DNA of 33,895 nt, from assembly GCA_024741835.1 (NCBI GenBank), contig JAENRP010000371.1:7245-41139 (forward strand). The letters run 5' to 3'. The notes under the pieces are model-generated. The model was not told the origin of the DNA, did no database searches, and was given only the letters and a program-made list of their open reading frames with translations. The position numbers were made by a program, and so were the translations under genes. Shown in pieces: positions 20,960-32,210 of this stretch. The first letter of the stretch is position 1. The number at the start of each line of letters is the position of its first letter. This DNA is from Diplocarpon mali (lineage: Eukaryota; Ascomycota; Leotiomycetes; Helotiales; Drepanopezizaceae).

Positions 20960-22853
20960 GAAATATGCTAATTCGATTCCTACTCCTATGGCCTCTTATA
21001 GACCTAGGGATAGTAGTTTCTTTAGAGATTTGAAAAGAGATCTGAACTATATAAAGAAGGCCTTGCTAAGAGTACTAGACCCCCTGCTCCCTCTTCTAGT
21101 AAAGAGGAACGCTACTCTAAAGCCGGCTTGCCAGATTAGCCTAATCTTAGCCTTAGCAATCGGCGCTCTCTACTACCGCTTTACGACTAGGGTAAGACGA
21201 GCTATATAAACTTAAGAACCGGCGCTTAAAGAGTTTATATTCGTAAGCTCTATTTACAATCTAAACTGAGAAATCAATCGCTAAGAATCGGTTAGGCAAG
21301 CTAAAATTAGCTCCCTTGGCCTTAGTTCGGCGCTATAAGCTAAGTATAAGAGCAATAACAAGCTAATAGACTAGAAGCTCCCGCCTTAGTACGCTGAGTT
21401 CAAGAACGTCTTTAGTCGCTAGGCCTCTGATCAGCTGCTGGAACCTAGACTAAGGGTAGATTATAAAATCAAGCTGATAGGCGAGAACAACTTGATAATC
21501 GAACCCCTCTGCTGCCTTACCGACGAACAGCTCTTAAAGGTCAAGAGCTATATTCTCAAGAACCTGCATAAAGGATTCATCGAAGCTTTGAGTTCCCCTT
21601 AGGCAGCCCTAATCCTCTTTATTAGAAAAGCTGATGGCTTCCTATATCTATGCGTCGATTACCGGAAATTAAACGCTCTAATAAAGAAAGACCCCTACCC
21701 GATTCCCCTTATTAATAAGATAATGGCACGTATATCGAAAGCTTGTGTTTTTATAAAAATCGATATATAATAAGCCTTCTACTATATCCGCATATCAGCT
21801 GACGCCGAAGACCTGACTACCTTTCGTATGCGTTATAGGACCTACAAATATAAGGTTTTGCCATTCGGGCTAATAAATGGGCCTGCCACCTTTTAAAGGT
21901 TTATTAATAATATTCTCCTTAACCACCTTAACGATTTCTGCTCTGCCTACTTAGATGATATTCTAATTTACTTAGAAAACTCCCTTGACTATAAGATTCA
22001 TATTAAGAAGATCTTAGGAATTCTCTAACGCTATAGCCTTTAAGTAGATATTAAGAAAAGCGAGTTCGGAGTTACTAAGACTAGGTTCCTAGGGTTTATT
22101 ATCGGAGTTTACAGAATTGAGGTAGACCCTAATAAGGTCTTAGTCATTTAGGAGTAGAAATACGCTAAGAATGTATACGGCATATAAAGCTTCCTCAAGT
22201 TCTGTAACTTCTATTAAAGGTTCATTTAAGGCTATAGTCGTATCTGCCGACCTTTAATAGCTCTTATAGGAAATGTTCCTTTTAACTTTAATAACGCTTA
22301 TAAGGAAGCTTAGGAAGCTTTGCGCTTAAGCCTTTAAATAACCCCGATTTTATACTACTATCACCCTCGAAAGCAGATAAGGCTTAAGACCAACGCCTCT
22401 AATGGCGTAGTCGCCGGTATACTCTCCTAACTCTAGGAAGACGATAACTACCACCTAATTAGATACTTCTTAAAGATGTTGAATAACGCCGAGCTGAATT
22501 ACCCTATTTATAATAAGGAGCTCCTAGCGATTTTTAGATCGTTCTACTAGTATAAGGCAGAGCTACTCAGGGCCTAGAAAATAGTATATATATATATAGA
22601 TCATAAGGCCCTTGAGTACTTTATAATAACTAAGGACTTAATAGCTTAGCAGGCTCGCTAGGCGGAGTTCTTTGCTGATTTCAACTTCCTTATTATATAC
22701 CGAATAGGCATAACGAATACGCTGGCTGATACACTCTTACATTGAGACCAGGAGCTGACCCCTCTTGAGGCCAGGAAACGAGCTTTACGCTACCAGTAGC
22801 TCTTACCTAACGATAAGCTCTCTATAGAAGTGCTCGCCATTAGAGGCGATTCC

Positions 22854-22876
22854 ACTCCTGGGCCCGGCCTACAAGT
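22854..22876 (+). repeat. 23-bp palindrome, copy 21 (pair 2, unit 1)
   Basis: Encodes TPGPGLQV between RNase H and integrase of the chromovirus; one of the least decayed copies. Confidence 0.95.
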
Positions 22877-22898
22877 GACTTTAGCGCAGATCGATTCC

Positions 22899-22921
22899 AC
22901 TCCTAGGCCTGGCCTATAAGT
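22899..22921 (+). repeat. 23-bp palindrome, copy 22 (pair 2, unit 2)
   Basis: Encodes TPRPGL(Q)V exactly 45 bp after copy 21. The preceding word GATTCC is shared by both units. Confidence 0.95.
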
Positions 22922-24563
22922 AACGACCGTGCTAATCGCGCTAATAGAGGCACCTGCTGACCTAACGTCTAGGGTCGAGTACGACGTAGCGAGCTATCAT
23001 ATTATTAATAAGGTCATTTAAGCTAATAAGACCTCCTTTAAGCTATAGAAATTCCGAGATAAGGCGCAGAAGCACAGCCTTAATTATAAACTTAGCTAAG
23101 GCAAACTCTTCTTCTAAGGTAGACTCGTTGTGCCATCCTAACCTCCCGAACTGCGAACAGCCCTGATTCGTTATATACACAAGCAACCTTGCGTCGCATA
23201 CGCTAGAATCGGGAAAACAAGACTTCTAGTAGGAAGAAAATACTATTAGAAAAGTCTTAGCAGCAACGTCAGTACTTACATCTAGAACTGTTATTATTCA
23301 AGAATGAAAGCTTGTTATAATAAGACCCCAGGTTTCCTATAACCCTTGCTAATTCCTAAACGAGCTTACTAACACTTAATAATGGATTTTATAAAGCTTC
23401 CGCTTGACGAACTTGGTTATAATTTTACCCTTATAATTATCGATAAGTTATTAAAGAAGGCAGTTTCGGTTCTATACTATAATTTGATCGACGCAAAAGG
23501 CCTTGCAGAGTTGTTTTTAGTTCACTAGATACGCTATTTTAGCATGCCCGACTCGATTCTATTAGATAGAGGCGCCTAATTCGTCTCTTCCTTTTAGAAA
23601 GAACTCTATCGGATACTAGGTACAAAGGTCAAGCTAACTATAGCTTATAACCCTAATATCGACAGCTAAACTAAGATTATGAACTAGTACTTAAAATAAC
23701 GCCTTAGACCGTTCTACTTATACTACTAAGACAATTGGAGTCGTCTCTTGCCTTTAATAGATATTGCCTAATTAACCTTGCCTTACGAATCCCTAGGGCA
23801 AATTTCCCCTTTCTAAGTGCTAAACGGCTATAAAGCTTGCTCCTTATGGAATTTTATTAACCTAGAGCCTCTATAGATAGCAACTGAGAGAGTAAATCGT
23901 AAAACGGCGCTCTATATAGCTACTAGAGCTTAAAAAGTAGTCCAATTCGCCTAGTCGTCTCTCTAAGTATAATAAGCTAAAATGAAACGGCTTGCAGATC
24001 TCTACTATCGGCCAGTTGATTAGACTATAGGAGATGACGTACTAATTAGTACTAAGAATTGGAAACTGGACCGGCCGAGCCGAAAGCTTTCCGACAAGTG
24101 GTACGGCCTAGTAAAAGTACTAGAAAAGCTAGGAGAAAGCTAGAAGGTACAATTGCCTAATTCGCTTTATTCGATCTACCTTGTATTCTACTCCCACTTA
24201 CTGCAAAAGTATATTCCCAACCCTCTGCTAGGCTAAGCTTAGGAACCTCCTGCTTTAATTAAAGTACTGCTAGAATAAGAGGAATAGGAGATAGAAGAAA
24301 TAATTGGATCTTGTATTCGAGCTAGGAAGCTCGAATATTAGATTAAGTGGAAAGGAGCTGATAAAGACCTCGAATGGTACCTGTGCTCTGACGCTATAAT
24401 AGCGCCGCATGCTATTTGAGACTTCTATTTAAAAAACCCTTAGGCTAAGGGGCTACTAAAGGCGCTATCAAGCTGGCTTAAGTCATATAATAAGGGAGTT
24501 GACGATTATAGGGACCTAGAGGACAATATGCCTATAGATACAACTGCGCGGGCGCAGTTTTTC

Positions 24564-24575
24564 AAAGGGAGGGGG
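24564..24575 (+). promoter_or_regulatory. Polypurine tract of the chromovirus
   Basis: AAAGGGAGGGGG lies just before the TAG stop and the 3' LTR. This is the expected primer for plus-strand synthesis; here it overlaps the last pol codons. Confidence 0.85.
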
Positions 24576-24578
24576 TAG

Positions 24579-24833
24579 TATTACGGCCGTATTACGTATA
24601 CAGTTATATTACGTATTAGTTAGGTGTACGAAGTCAGGTGCCCGCTAAGGTAGCAAAGTGGCTGGATTATGTGCGCGCTAGTGATGCACCTGTACTTATT
24701 TTGGAAGAGCTCTACTAGAGACTCTCTCTTCTTCTTCATCTTTTCTTCTCAATTATATAGCGTACCTCTTAGGGTAATACAGTCAGCGTCATTCGATTCT
24801 CGCCTTCTGCACGCTCGAGAGCGAGTCGTAATA
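24579..24833 (+). repeat. 3' LTR of the chromovirus
   Basis: Matches 17814-18068 over its full length, with transitions only. Its first bases are TATTACGG, with the initial TG changed to TA. It directly follows the pol stop codon and a polypurine tract. Confidence 0.93.
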
Positions 24834-26480
24834 TAAGTTTATTATAGGCAGATTTTCTAATAAACCTATTAGATATTAGCTAATAAAAGAATATTTCGAT
24901 ATATTGAAAATTAAAGATGATTTAATAGAATAAGAATGCGAACTACTTTATAAAACCTTAACAAATTAAAAGGATGCCTTAGCTTTTAATTAGACGGAAC
25001 TTAGCCAGATTTAAGAAGAGGTTATGCCTTATATTAAGATTAAGATAATACTTTATAAAGCTTAGCAAAAGAAAACATTTAAGGTCTCTAAAGCTCTTTA
25101 AGAAAAGGTAATTGAAATATTAAAGGATAGGCTAAAGTAAGGTATTCTTAAGTTCTGTAATAGCCTTTATAAGAACAAATGGTTCCTAATTGCTAAGAAG
25201 GAGAAGGGAACTTATAAACTAATAATAGTAGTAGTAGAGATGAACTAAGTAACTATTAGAGACGCTAACATTCCTTTAAATATAGATAAGTTCTTAAATA
25301 AATTTATAGGATTAACCTATAGCTCTCTTATTAACTTCTTCTTTAGATACAATTAATTTATTCTTAATATTAAATTAAGAGATATAATAGTAATTCAAAC
25401 CCCTCTTAGGCTACTTCAAATAATAAGATTACCTTAAGGGGCTATAAATTCGATCGCTTAATTTGTTTAAGTAATTTATAAGATACTAGTGGATTATATA
25501 CCTAATATTGCGCTCTCTTATATAAATAATATAAGAGTAAAAGGATTAAGATCATTTTATAATTATAAAGAAGTTCTCCTTAGTATATAACAATTTATAA
25601 TAGAATATATTTAGAACCTAAATTAAGTGCTTATATAATTTAAAAGGGTAGGAGCAACGGTTAGTCTAAAGTTATAATACTATCTTCTATTAATGGAAAT
25701 TATTGGTTTTATTACTGATTCTAATAGCCGAAGTCCTTAAAGGGCTAAAGTACTTAAAATCGATAAATGGAAAAGGTATAATAATATAGTAGAAGCTTGT
25801 GCGTTTATTAGAGTTATAGTATACTATCGTATTTGAATTAAGGATTTCGCTAAAAAGGCAGCACTTATTTACTCCTTATTTTAGAAAGGGGCTAAGTTTA
25901 AGTAAGAGGAACCTTAAATAGAGGCTATAAGACAATTGAAGCAAGCGTTGCTTAAAGCGCTATATCTGATTAAAATAGACTATAGAGCTAACGCTAAGCT
26001 AATTATACTAATAGTTAACGTAAGCTTAATTAGATAGGGTGCTATCCTTTAATAAGCTAATAGCTAATAGAAAAGACATTTAGCTTACTTTAAAAGTGGT
26101 CTTTAGAATCTAATAAAGATAAAGTATAATACTATTAAATAGGAATGCAAAGGCGCTTTAAAGGTAATGAAAAAGATAAGAAGCGACCTCTATAGCACTT
26201 ACTTCATCTTTAAAACTAATGCTAAAGTGCTAGTAGAATAACTGAATAGAGCTGCAAGCGACCTATTAAGAGCTTTACTAATAAAATGGATTACTTAAAT
26301 AAGACTAATGGACTTTAAAGTTAAATACATTTTAAGAATGAAAAATACTGCTACTAATAGCCTTTTAAGAAGAACTTATCTCTACCCCTTTAATTTGATT
26401 AAAGAAGACGAAATAGATATTAATAAGTAGGTAGAGAATGAAGTTAGTTGTTTATTAATATATTATTTTAAAGGGACTCG

Positions 26481-26503
26481 ACTCGCAAGCCTGGCCTGCA
26501 AGT
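26481..26503 (+). repeat. 23-bp palindrome, copy 23 (off-phase)
   Basis: Between RNase H and integrase of the right pol. Read as RLASLACK by the pol frame. Arm partner of copy 10. Confidence 0.92.
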
Positions 26504-27915
26504 CAAATAAGAGAATTTTATCACTTAACTATTTAAGTAACTTTAAAGAAATCGCAAAATTTTTAATTATACTTAAACAACTAAAGATAGTTGCTTTTAA
26601 AGATTTTTAGAAATTTAAAGCTAAAGCTCTGATTTATCTAATATAAGAAAGATGATTGTTTAAAAGGAGTAATAACTTATTCCTTATATAACTCTGCTTA
26701 GATAATGAAAAACTAAGGGCTAAGGCTATCTAGGATATTTATAAGGAAATTAGCTATTAAGAAGCTAAGTCTACTTACTATTAACTCTTAAGAAAATTCT
26801 TTTAGAAAGGCTCTTTTAAGGATTATAAAGCTTTTATAAAGAGTTGCGTCCCTTATTAGAAATGAAAACCTAGTTATAAGGAAAATCCCTTATTCTTAAC
26901 CTAGCCATTAGGCCTTTTCTATAAAGTCAGCTTTAATATTATATAAGTACTAACTACTAAGAATAGGATAATATATTTTATTTTAGCAAAGGAAGACCTA
27001 TTAGGATAGCTTAAAGGACAACCTTTAAGATCTGCTAACTCTGAATCTATTGCAAAGTTCCTTTAAAAAGACGTAGTCTATTGCTATAGACTTTTTAGCA
27101 GATTAACTATTAATAAAGGTCTTGAAAATAAAGGAGTAGTTAAAGCTTTCTTATGAAAATATAGTATTAAATAGGTTCAAATCTTAGTATATAACTTAAA
27201 AGCTAATAGAATAGTAGAATAAGGATATTGTAATATTCTTAATAGTTTATTTAAAGTTACTTATAAAGGATTTAAGGATTAGATAAAACGCTTTTATAAA
27301 ATACTCTTTGCTTATCGAACGATAATTTATAAACCAACTAGAGTTATATTATTCTTCCTTATCTATAGTAGAGAGGTATAGCTCCCTTTTGAATCCTAAT
27401 AGCCTATTTGGAGATTGTTCGACTATAGTCAAATTTAGAACCGTTCCGATTTGCTTACAATAAGATGCCGATAACTTAAGCTTTAAGATATAGATATAAA
27501 GGAAATCATTCTGCGAAAGAAACAATATTAGGAAAAAGCTAAGGAAGCGTAAGCTGCTTCTAAAGTACTTAAAACGCACCTTATTTGAAAAGATGATCTT
27601 ATCTTAATCTATAATATTATAAGAAATATTAATATATTAATAGATATTAAACTTAACTATTAATAGCTTAGTTTATTTAAGGTTAAATTTAAGTAGAAAG
27701 AAAAGGGATACTATTCTCTTTAGGAACTTGATAGAGTCGATATTAAGGGAACCTTTGCAACTAACCGACTAAAGCGCTTTTATTAATACGACTAGACTTT
27801 ATTCCCTTTAGAAGACGAATTAGAAATTGATATAACCTCCGAATCCTCTATAAGAACTAATAGCAATATAAGCAATTTTAAACCCTTAGATAAAGACTAA
27901 GATTTTTCCAATTTG

Positions 27916-27938
27916 ACCTATAAGCCAGTCCTGCGAGT
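27916..27938 (+). repeat. 23-bp palindrome, copy 24
   Basis: Encodes TYKPVLRV after the integrase C-terminal module. Arm partner of copy 9. Confidence 0.9.
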
Positions 27939-28149
27939 AAAGAATATTAAAATACCTAACTAATTGCAACCTTAAGTCATTATTCCTAAAATATCCAAAG
28001 AATATAAGTAAGAATACTAAACGATTTCTTAGCCTATTAATTGTCTTACCTTCCTTTAATCCTTATTTTTATATTTTTAGCAAGGTCGCCTCCTTTATTA
28101 TTTAAAATATAGATCTTTTAAGATTATCCTAAATTCTTACCTACTTTAA

Positions 28150-28332
28150 CTTATTTTGCATTCTTAATATTAGCCTTTAATTATAATATTCCTATTACTT
28201 TCCTTAAATAATAAATAAAAAGTCCAATTTCCTTAATATATATATAGTAAACCTATTGCAGCTTATATGCCCTTTTAATTCTTATATCCTATTAAACTCT
28301 CTTATTTATACTACCTATCTTTTATAAGTAAT
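28150..28332. other. Short spacer between pol and ORF B, right copy
   Basis: Counterpart of 7449-7632. It is AT-rich, with TATATATATAG near 28240. No feature is recognised. Confidence 0.5.
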
Positions 28333-29178
28333 ATGCCTTTAAAGAACTTATAAATAGTTTTATCTACTGCAATAAGGGATAAATAAGTACTAATTATAAA
28401 TTTCTCTTAGGACAGTAGAGCTATTACATTATTAGAGAGCTTTAAATCAACCTACGCAGCCTTAGGAGATATAGAGCAATAAAAACTCCTTTTAACTTAC
28501 GCGAATGCTATTAGTAACCTTTTAACCTAAGTGGCCCTTGGAATTCTCTAATTTGACGACTTCCTAACTAAAGAATTAAGATTAAAGGGAATCTCTAAAG
28601 AGGAATTCTTAGCTAATACAGATTAATATATAACCTTGGCCAACACTTTTAAAATAGATTAAGATAAAAGAGAAGAATCTATTCAACGATTAGATAATTT
28701 AGCCACTAATAAAAGAGGACTCTTGTTTTATTTACGCTTTTTAACAAATATTAATTCTAATAATAGAAGACAAGTGTTATTAAAAATTCTTAAGGAAAAC
28801 ACTCCTACTACTAAAGCTATTTAGATTCTTAATTTCTTTATTATTTAAAAAGGAGTAGTAAAATTCTAAGGCAATCGAATTTACAATCGCAGATTTATAG
28901 GCCTATCTAATATAGTACTTATAGTAGCTAATAAGGCTATAAAAAGATCAAATTAAGCTATAGATATTACCCTACCTAATAGTACTATTATTAATATACT
29001 AAGGCTTTACGCTTCTGCTTATAGTTTGCTTATTTTAAAAGAGAACTAGACTCTTATAATAGGGTTTAGATGAGATTTCTTTAATAATAAAAAAGGGAAT
29101 TAGTTATTTATAATTAAGCTTGCTTTAAAATTCGCTTCTTAACCTAAAGATATAATAAGTGCTAAACTATATAATTTG

Positions 29179-29201
29179 ACTTGCAGTCCTAGATTAAGAG
29201 T
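29179..29201 (+). repeat. 23-bp palindrome, copy 25
   Basis: Encodes TCSPRLRV in ORF B at residue 283. Arm partner of copy 8. Confidence 0.9.
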
Positions 29202-30564
29202 TAGAAACGAGAATTTTAGAACTGGACCTAACCTACCTTTTATTAAAATAATTCTAAAAACCACTGCTAAACAAACTGCCTAAACGCTTAGCGCAGCCTC
29301 TTTAGAATTTTCAGAATCTTTAAAGGACTCTCCTTTAGCTAAACGACCTATTTTAGCTTAACCTTTAAAAAGGATAGATCATTTAATAGCTACCTTAGCT
29401 GATTTGCAATTTAAAACTAAAGGATTGCGCGCTTACTTAGACTCTTTCCTTAATAACTTAAAGGAGCTAGTTCTTAACTTCTTTATATTTATATGCAACT
29501 GTTTTAGAAACGATAATATAAAGGAAGACCCTATTCCTATTACTCTAAAGATAACTAAGAGAGCTATTAAATAGATTCAATAGCTTATCCTAAACGAGTT
29601 CGCCTTTATAGATATTATTTAATTCTTTAATAATTATAGAAGTTAAGAACCTAGTCTTTTAAATGCTAAGTAAGACTATTTTATCTTGCAAGAAAGAGAA
29701 CGCGAAGAGGAATCTATTGATTAGGACATTTGTAATTATAGCAATATGCCTCAATCGGTCATTCTTAACCTTAAGCTTAGAGAATAATATAATATTTAGG
29801 TATCCTTTATAATAAAGACTCACTTTTAATAATATCTTCTTAGCATAAGAATCAAAGGGAGAAGACCTTGCGACCTTTATATTTGCTTTCTTTTAATTTA
29901 CTATAGTCTTAATTATAAAGGATTTAATATTAATAAAACTATTAAATACCTTGAACTTCTTTATATAGTAGAAGATATTGATCTTTTTCTAATCTACTTT
30001 AATAATTAGTTCTTTATCTCTTTAAGGATACGCAAATCCAATTTATTAATAATAGAAGTATCTTTAAGTGCTGCAAAATTTAAGGCTGATCCTAAAGCCT
30101 TAAAGGCGTTAGAGCCGATTAAATGGAATAATTCTTTCTTTTTAATATTATTAAGCAATAAATAGCAAAAGGAAATAGAGGAAAAAGGGTCAATTATAAT
30201 GCCTAAACCCTTCGGATGCCGCTTCCTAACTGATAATTTTACTACTAATAATAGTACTTTTACAAGTATATTCCTCTCTATTATAAGATAAGAAGTAAAG
30301 ATATACCTTTATCACTTCTGCCTTATAAATAACGCGACCTCTATACCTTTTTATTTTCTTTATAATATAATATTCAGCCTTATTCAATAAGTCCTTTAAA
30401 TGTATTATAGACTCTACCTCTTAGCTATAATAGCGAAAAGTAAAAGAGCCTATTAGCTTATAGCCTACCTTAAACCTCCTTAATTGATTGGCCTTAGTCT
30501 TTATAATTAAGTCGTTTTAATAAAGAGAGATATAAGTACTACTAATAAAGAAATTCCGATTTTT

Positions 30565-30587
30565 ACTCGCGGTCCTAGCCTATAAGT
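30565..30587 (+). repeat. 23-bp palindrome, copy 26
   Basis: Encodes TRGPSL(Q)V in ORF B at residue 745. Arm partner of copy 7. Confidence 0.9.
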
Positions 30588-31449
30588 TAATTTTATTAAA
30601 AAGCAAGTCTTAGATTATCAGATCCTACCAATTAAATAAGGGCCAGCTTCTAAAAGCCTTAATAGGTAGGTTGGCTCTTAGTCGACTATAAAACTCATTC
30701 TATTTATAAAGAAGATAAGTCAATAGACTTCTTAAGCACTTGGTTTAAAATCTCAACTAGCTTAAATGATTATAAAGTTAAAGCGAAAGGAGATCTTACG
30801 ACTTATTACTAATAATAGCAATCTAATTATAATAATAATAAAATAGGGACACTTTCTTAAAATGCTTTTAGATAATTCTTATAAGACTAGTAGTTTTATA
30901 GCCTTTTACAATAACTATATAGCTATCCTTAATAAAAATACCTTAGAAAATAAGACTCAAATCTCCGATTTTATCTTTTCAATCTCTGCTTTAAAGCAAC
31001 CTCTAGTACCTTAATAAATTAACGCAAGCAGAACCATTATACCTTTTAAGGCAGCTTTTCATCTTAAGAACTGCGGTAGCCTCTTTAAAGCCATTATTAG
31101 TCGATGCTCTTAAATAGATCCATTAGTTATAATCAAAGTATAGGAGTTATTTCTTCTTAATAAAGACAAATTGAAAATCCACCTTATAGAATATAATCAA
31201 AAGCTCTTTAATACCCTTATTAAGGCCTAGATAAATATTATAAATACTAAGTCGCTTCTTTATAAACTTAAGTCTTAAGGATAGCGCGATAAAGTAAATG
31301 CTATCTAAAAGCCTAATATACTAATTAATAAAGGCATTATTATAAGAAAATTCGGAAAAGAGACAAACCGAGACTTTAGCATAGTATTAGACCTTAATTT
31401 AAGAACTAATCCCTTGTTTTTACCCTTAAGCTTAGAAACGCTAAGACTG

Positions 31450-31472
31450 ACTTATAAGCCTAGCCCGCGAGT
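31450..31472 (+). repeat. 23-bp palindrome, copy 27
   Basis: Encodes TYKPSPRV in ORF B at residue 1040. Arm partner of copy 6. Confidence 0.9.
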
Positions 31473-31719
31473 GAGGTTGGACTCGACTAGCTTAAGCTTA
31501 TAAGAAGGTTCGGATAAACCTTAGTTACTAAATCTGAAGGTACTAATAGAAGATCCTTTAAGAGAGGTCCCTAAAGCTAAGAAATCGCTAAGAAATAAGA
31601 ACTAACGCAAGAGAAGAAGACTCCGAAGTGATAATAGAACTAATAATTAAGTCGACTTGATCTAAAGAATTATAATCTACTTTCCCTTTTAAAAACCATT
31701 TAGAGAAATTGCAAATTAG

Positions 31720-32210
31720 ATATTGAATTTTTTTAAGATTATCTACTTTCTATATACCTATACCTCTTTATTTTCCATTTATTATTCTATTCTATATATA
31801 TTCTTTACTCTACTTTATTCTTTATATAATTTACCTTTTGATTATTTCCTTTGTATACAACTTTCTAACGCTTACCTTTAAAATATTATCCTTACCTTTG
31901 AAGAATTATCATTTACTAATTATAGGTCCTTATATGCGTCATACCTTACTTTTATTCCTACTTCTAAGCTCATTATACCTACTTTTCCTTTGTATACTAG
32001 CGCGATTCCAAACTTTATAAATAAGCCTCTCCTTATATAACGATTTTACTTTTTTTACTTTCTCTATAACCCTATTAGACCTATAACACTAGTACTACTA
32101 CTATTATCTTTCCATTATTAATCTTTTCTAGTATAGGCCTCTTATGTTATTAATCTTTTTTAAATAATCATCTTTTTATTTAGAGCTACCCTCCTGCCAA
32201 CTAATTCATT
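31720..32210. other. Intergenic region between ORFs B and A, right copy
   Basis: Counterpart of 3572-4055. It is AT-rich with TATATATTC near 31794, where a TATA-box role is possible. Pyrimidine-rich runs on the plus strand match the purine runs on the left. The short plus frame at 31838-32020 and its left-arm mirror are not conserved as proteins in any convincing way. Confidence 0.5.

Larger units (their letters stand above)
20343..24578 (+). pseudogene. Chromovirus pol: protease, RT, RNase H, integrase, chromodomain
   Basis: The frame is -1 relative to gag and ends with TAG at 24576, next to the 3' LTR. Protease: the active-site triad is changed to N-S-R at about 20400 (VAYINSRANIFG), with DVLISRKFLEHY near 20620. 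RT: CVDYRKLNALIKKDPYPIP, FIKIDI near 21750, FGLINGPATFQRFI and intact YLDD at 21948-21959. RNase H: the first Asp is Asn (LKTNAS), and YIDHKALEYF is kept. Integrase: an H2C2-like region with lost ligands near 23170-23300, first Asp at 23385 (MDFIKLPLD), second Asp at 23565, and the catalytic Glu changed to Lys at 23673. A GPY/F-like module lies at about 24090-24220. The chromodomain at 24291-24450 has YQIKWKGADKDLEWY with both aromatic Trp retained. Palindrome pairs sit between protease and RT and between RNase H and integrase. Confidence 0.94.
17814..24833 (+). mobile_element. Ty3/gypsy chromovirus (LTR retrotransposon with chromodomain), nested in pol
   Basis: A 7020-bp element with 255-bp direct LTRs, a gag frame, and a pol frame ordered protease, RT, RNase H, integrase, chromodomain. 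It inserted into the right-arm pol; the left arm preserves the empty site. The two LTRs differ at about 28 positions, all transitions and without indels, so RIP acted after insertion. The body is less AT-rich than the arms and keeps more Trp codons, which suggests fewer rounds of RIP and a younger age. I see no target-site duplication; relative to the left arm the junction lacks three bases (CGA). Confidence 0.95.
24834..28149 (+). pseudogene. Ty3/gypsy pol, right copy, 3' segment: RT, RNase H, integrase
   Basis: Continues 17150-17813 in the same frame after the chromovirus. RT: VTIRDANIPLNID, IQTPLRLLQ and the catalytic box at 25519-25530, now YINN for ancestral YIDD (still DD in the left copy). 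A TGA at 25834-25836 replaces a Trp codon still TGG at left 9948-9946. RNase H spans about 25950-26290. Integrase: LAKEDLLGQLKGQPLRSANS near 26985-27040, with both catalytic Asp positions Asn; NLKANRIVEQGY keeps the Glu near 27210. The C-terminal module has GTFATNRLKRFY near 27760. A palindromic octet TYKPVLRV follows at 27916. The stop is inferred at 28147 (TAA here, TGA on the left). Confidence 0.87.
28333..31719 (+). pseudogene. ORF B, right copy
   Basis: Starts at ATG 28333 in the same position as the left copy and reads in the pol frame to TAG 31717-31719; the exact end is uncertain because a C/T run near 31690 differs in length by one from the left copy. Landmarks: GDIEQQKLLL, RLKGISKEEFL and NTFKIDQDKREESI in the first 150 residues, then the central SIPFYFLYN and SLIQQVLQMYYRLYL block at about residue 690. 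Octets are TCSPRLRV at residue 283, TRGPSLQV at 745 and TYKPSPRV at 1040. It is related to ORF A along its length, by eye perhaps a quarter to a third identical in the better blocks. No known family is recognised. Its position after integrase suggests an accessory or env-position gene, but nothing visible shows a membrane role. Confidence 0.77.

Noticed and set aside
21430..21460. A further octet-like peptide (EPRLRV) in chromovirus pol
   Set aside because: The DNA lacks the palindromic half-sites, and the segment aligns with the ordinary region before RT in Ty3 polymerases.
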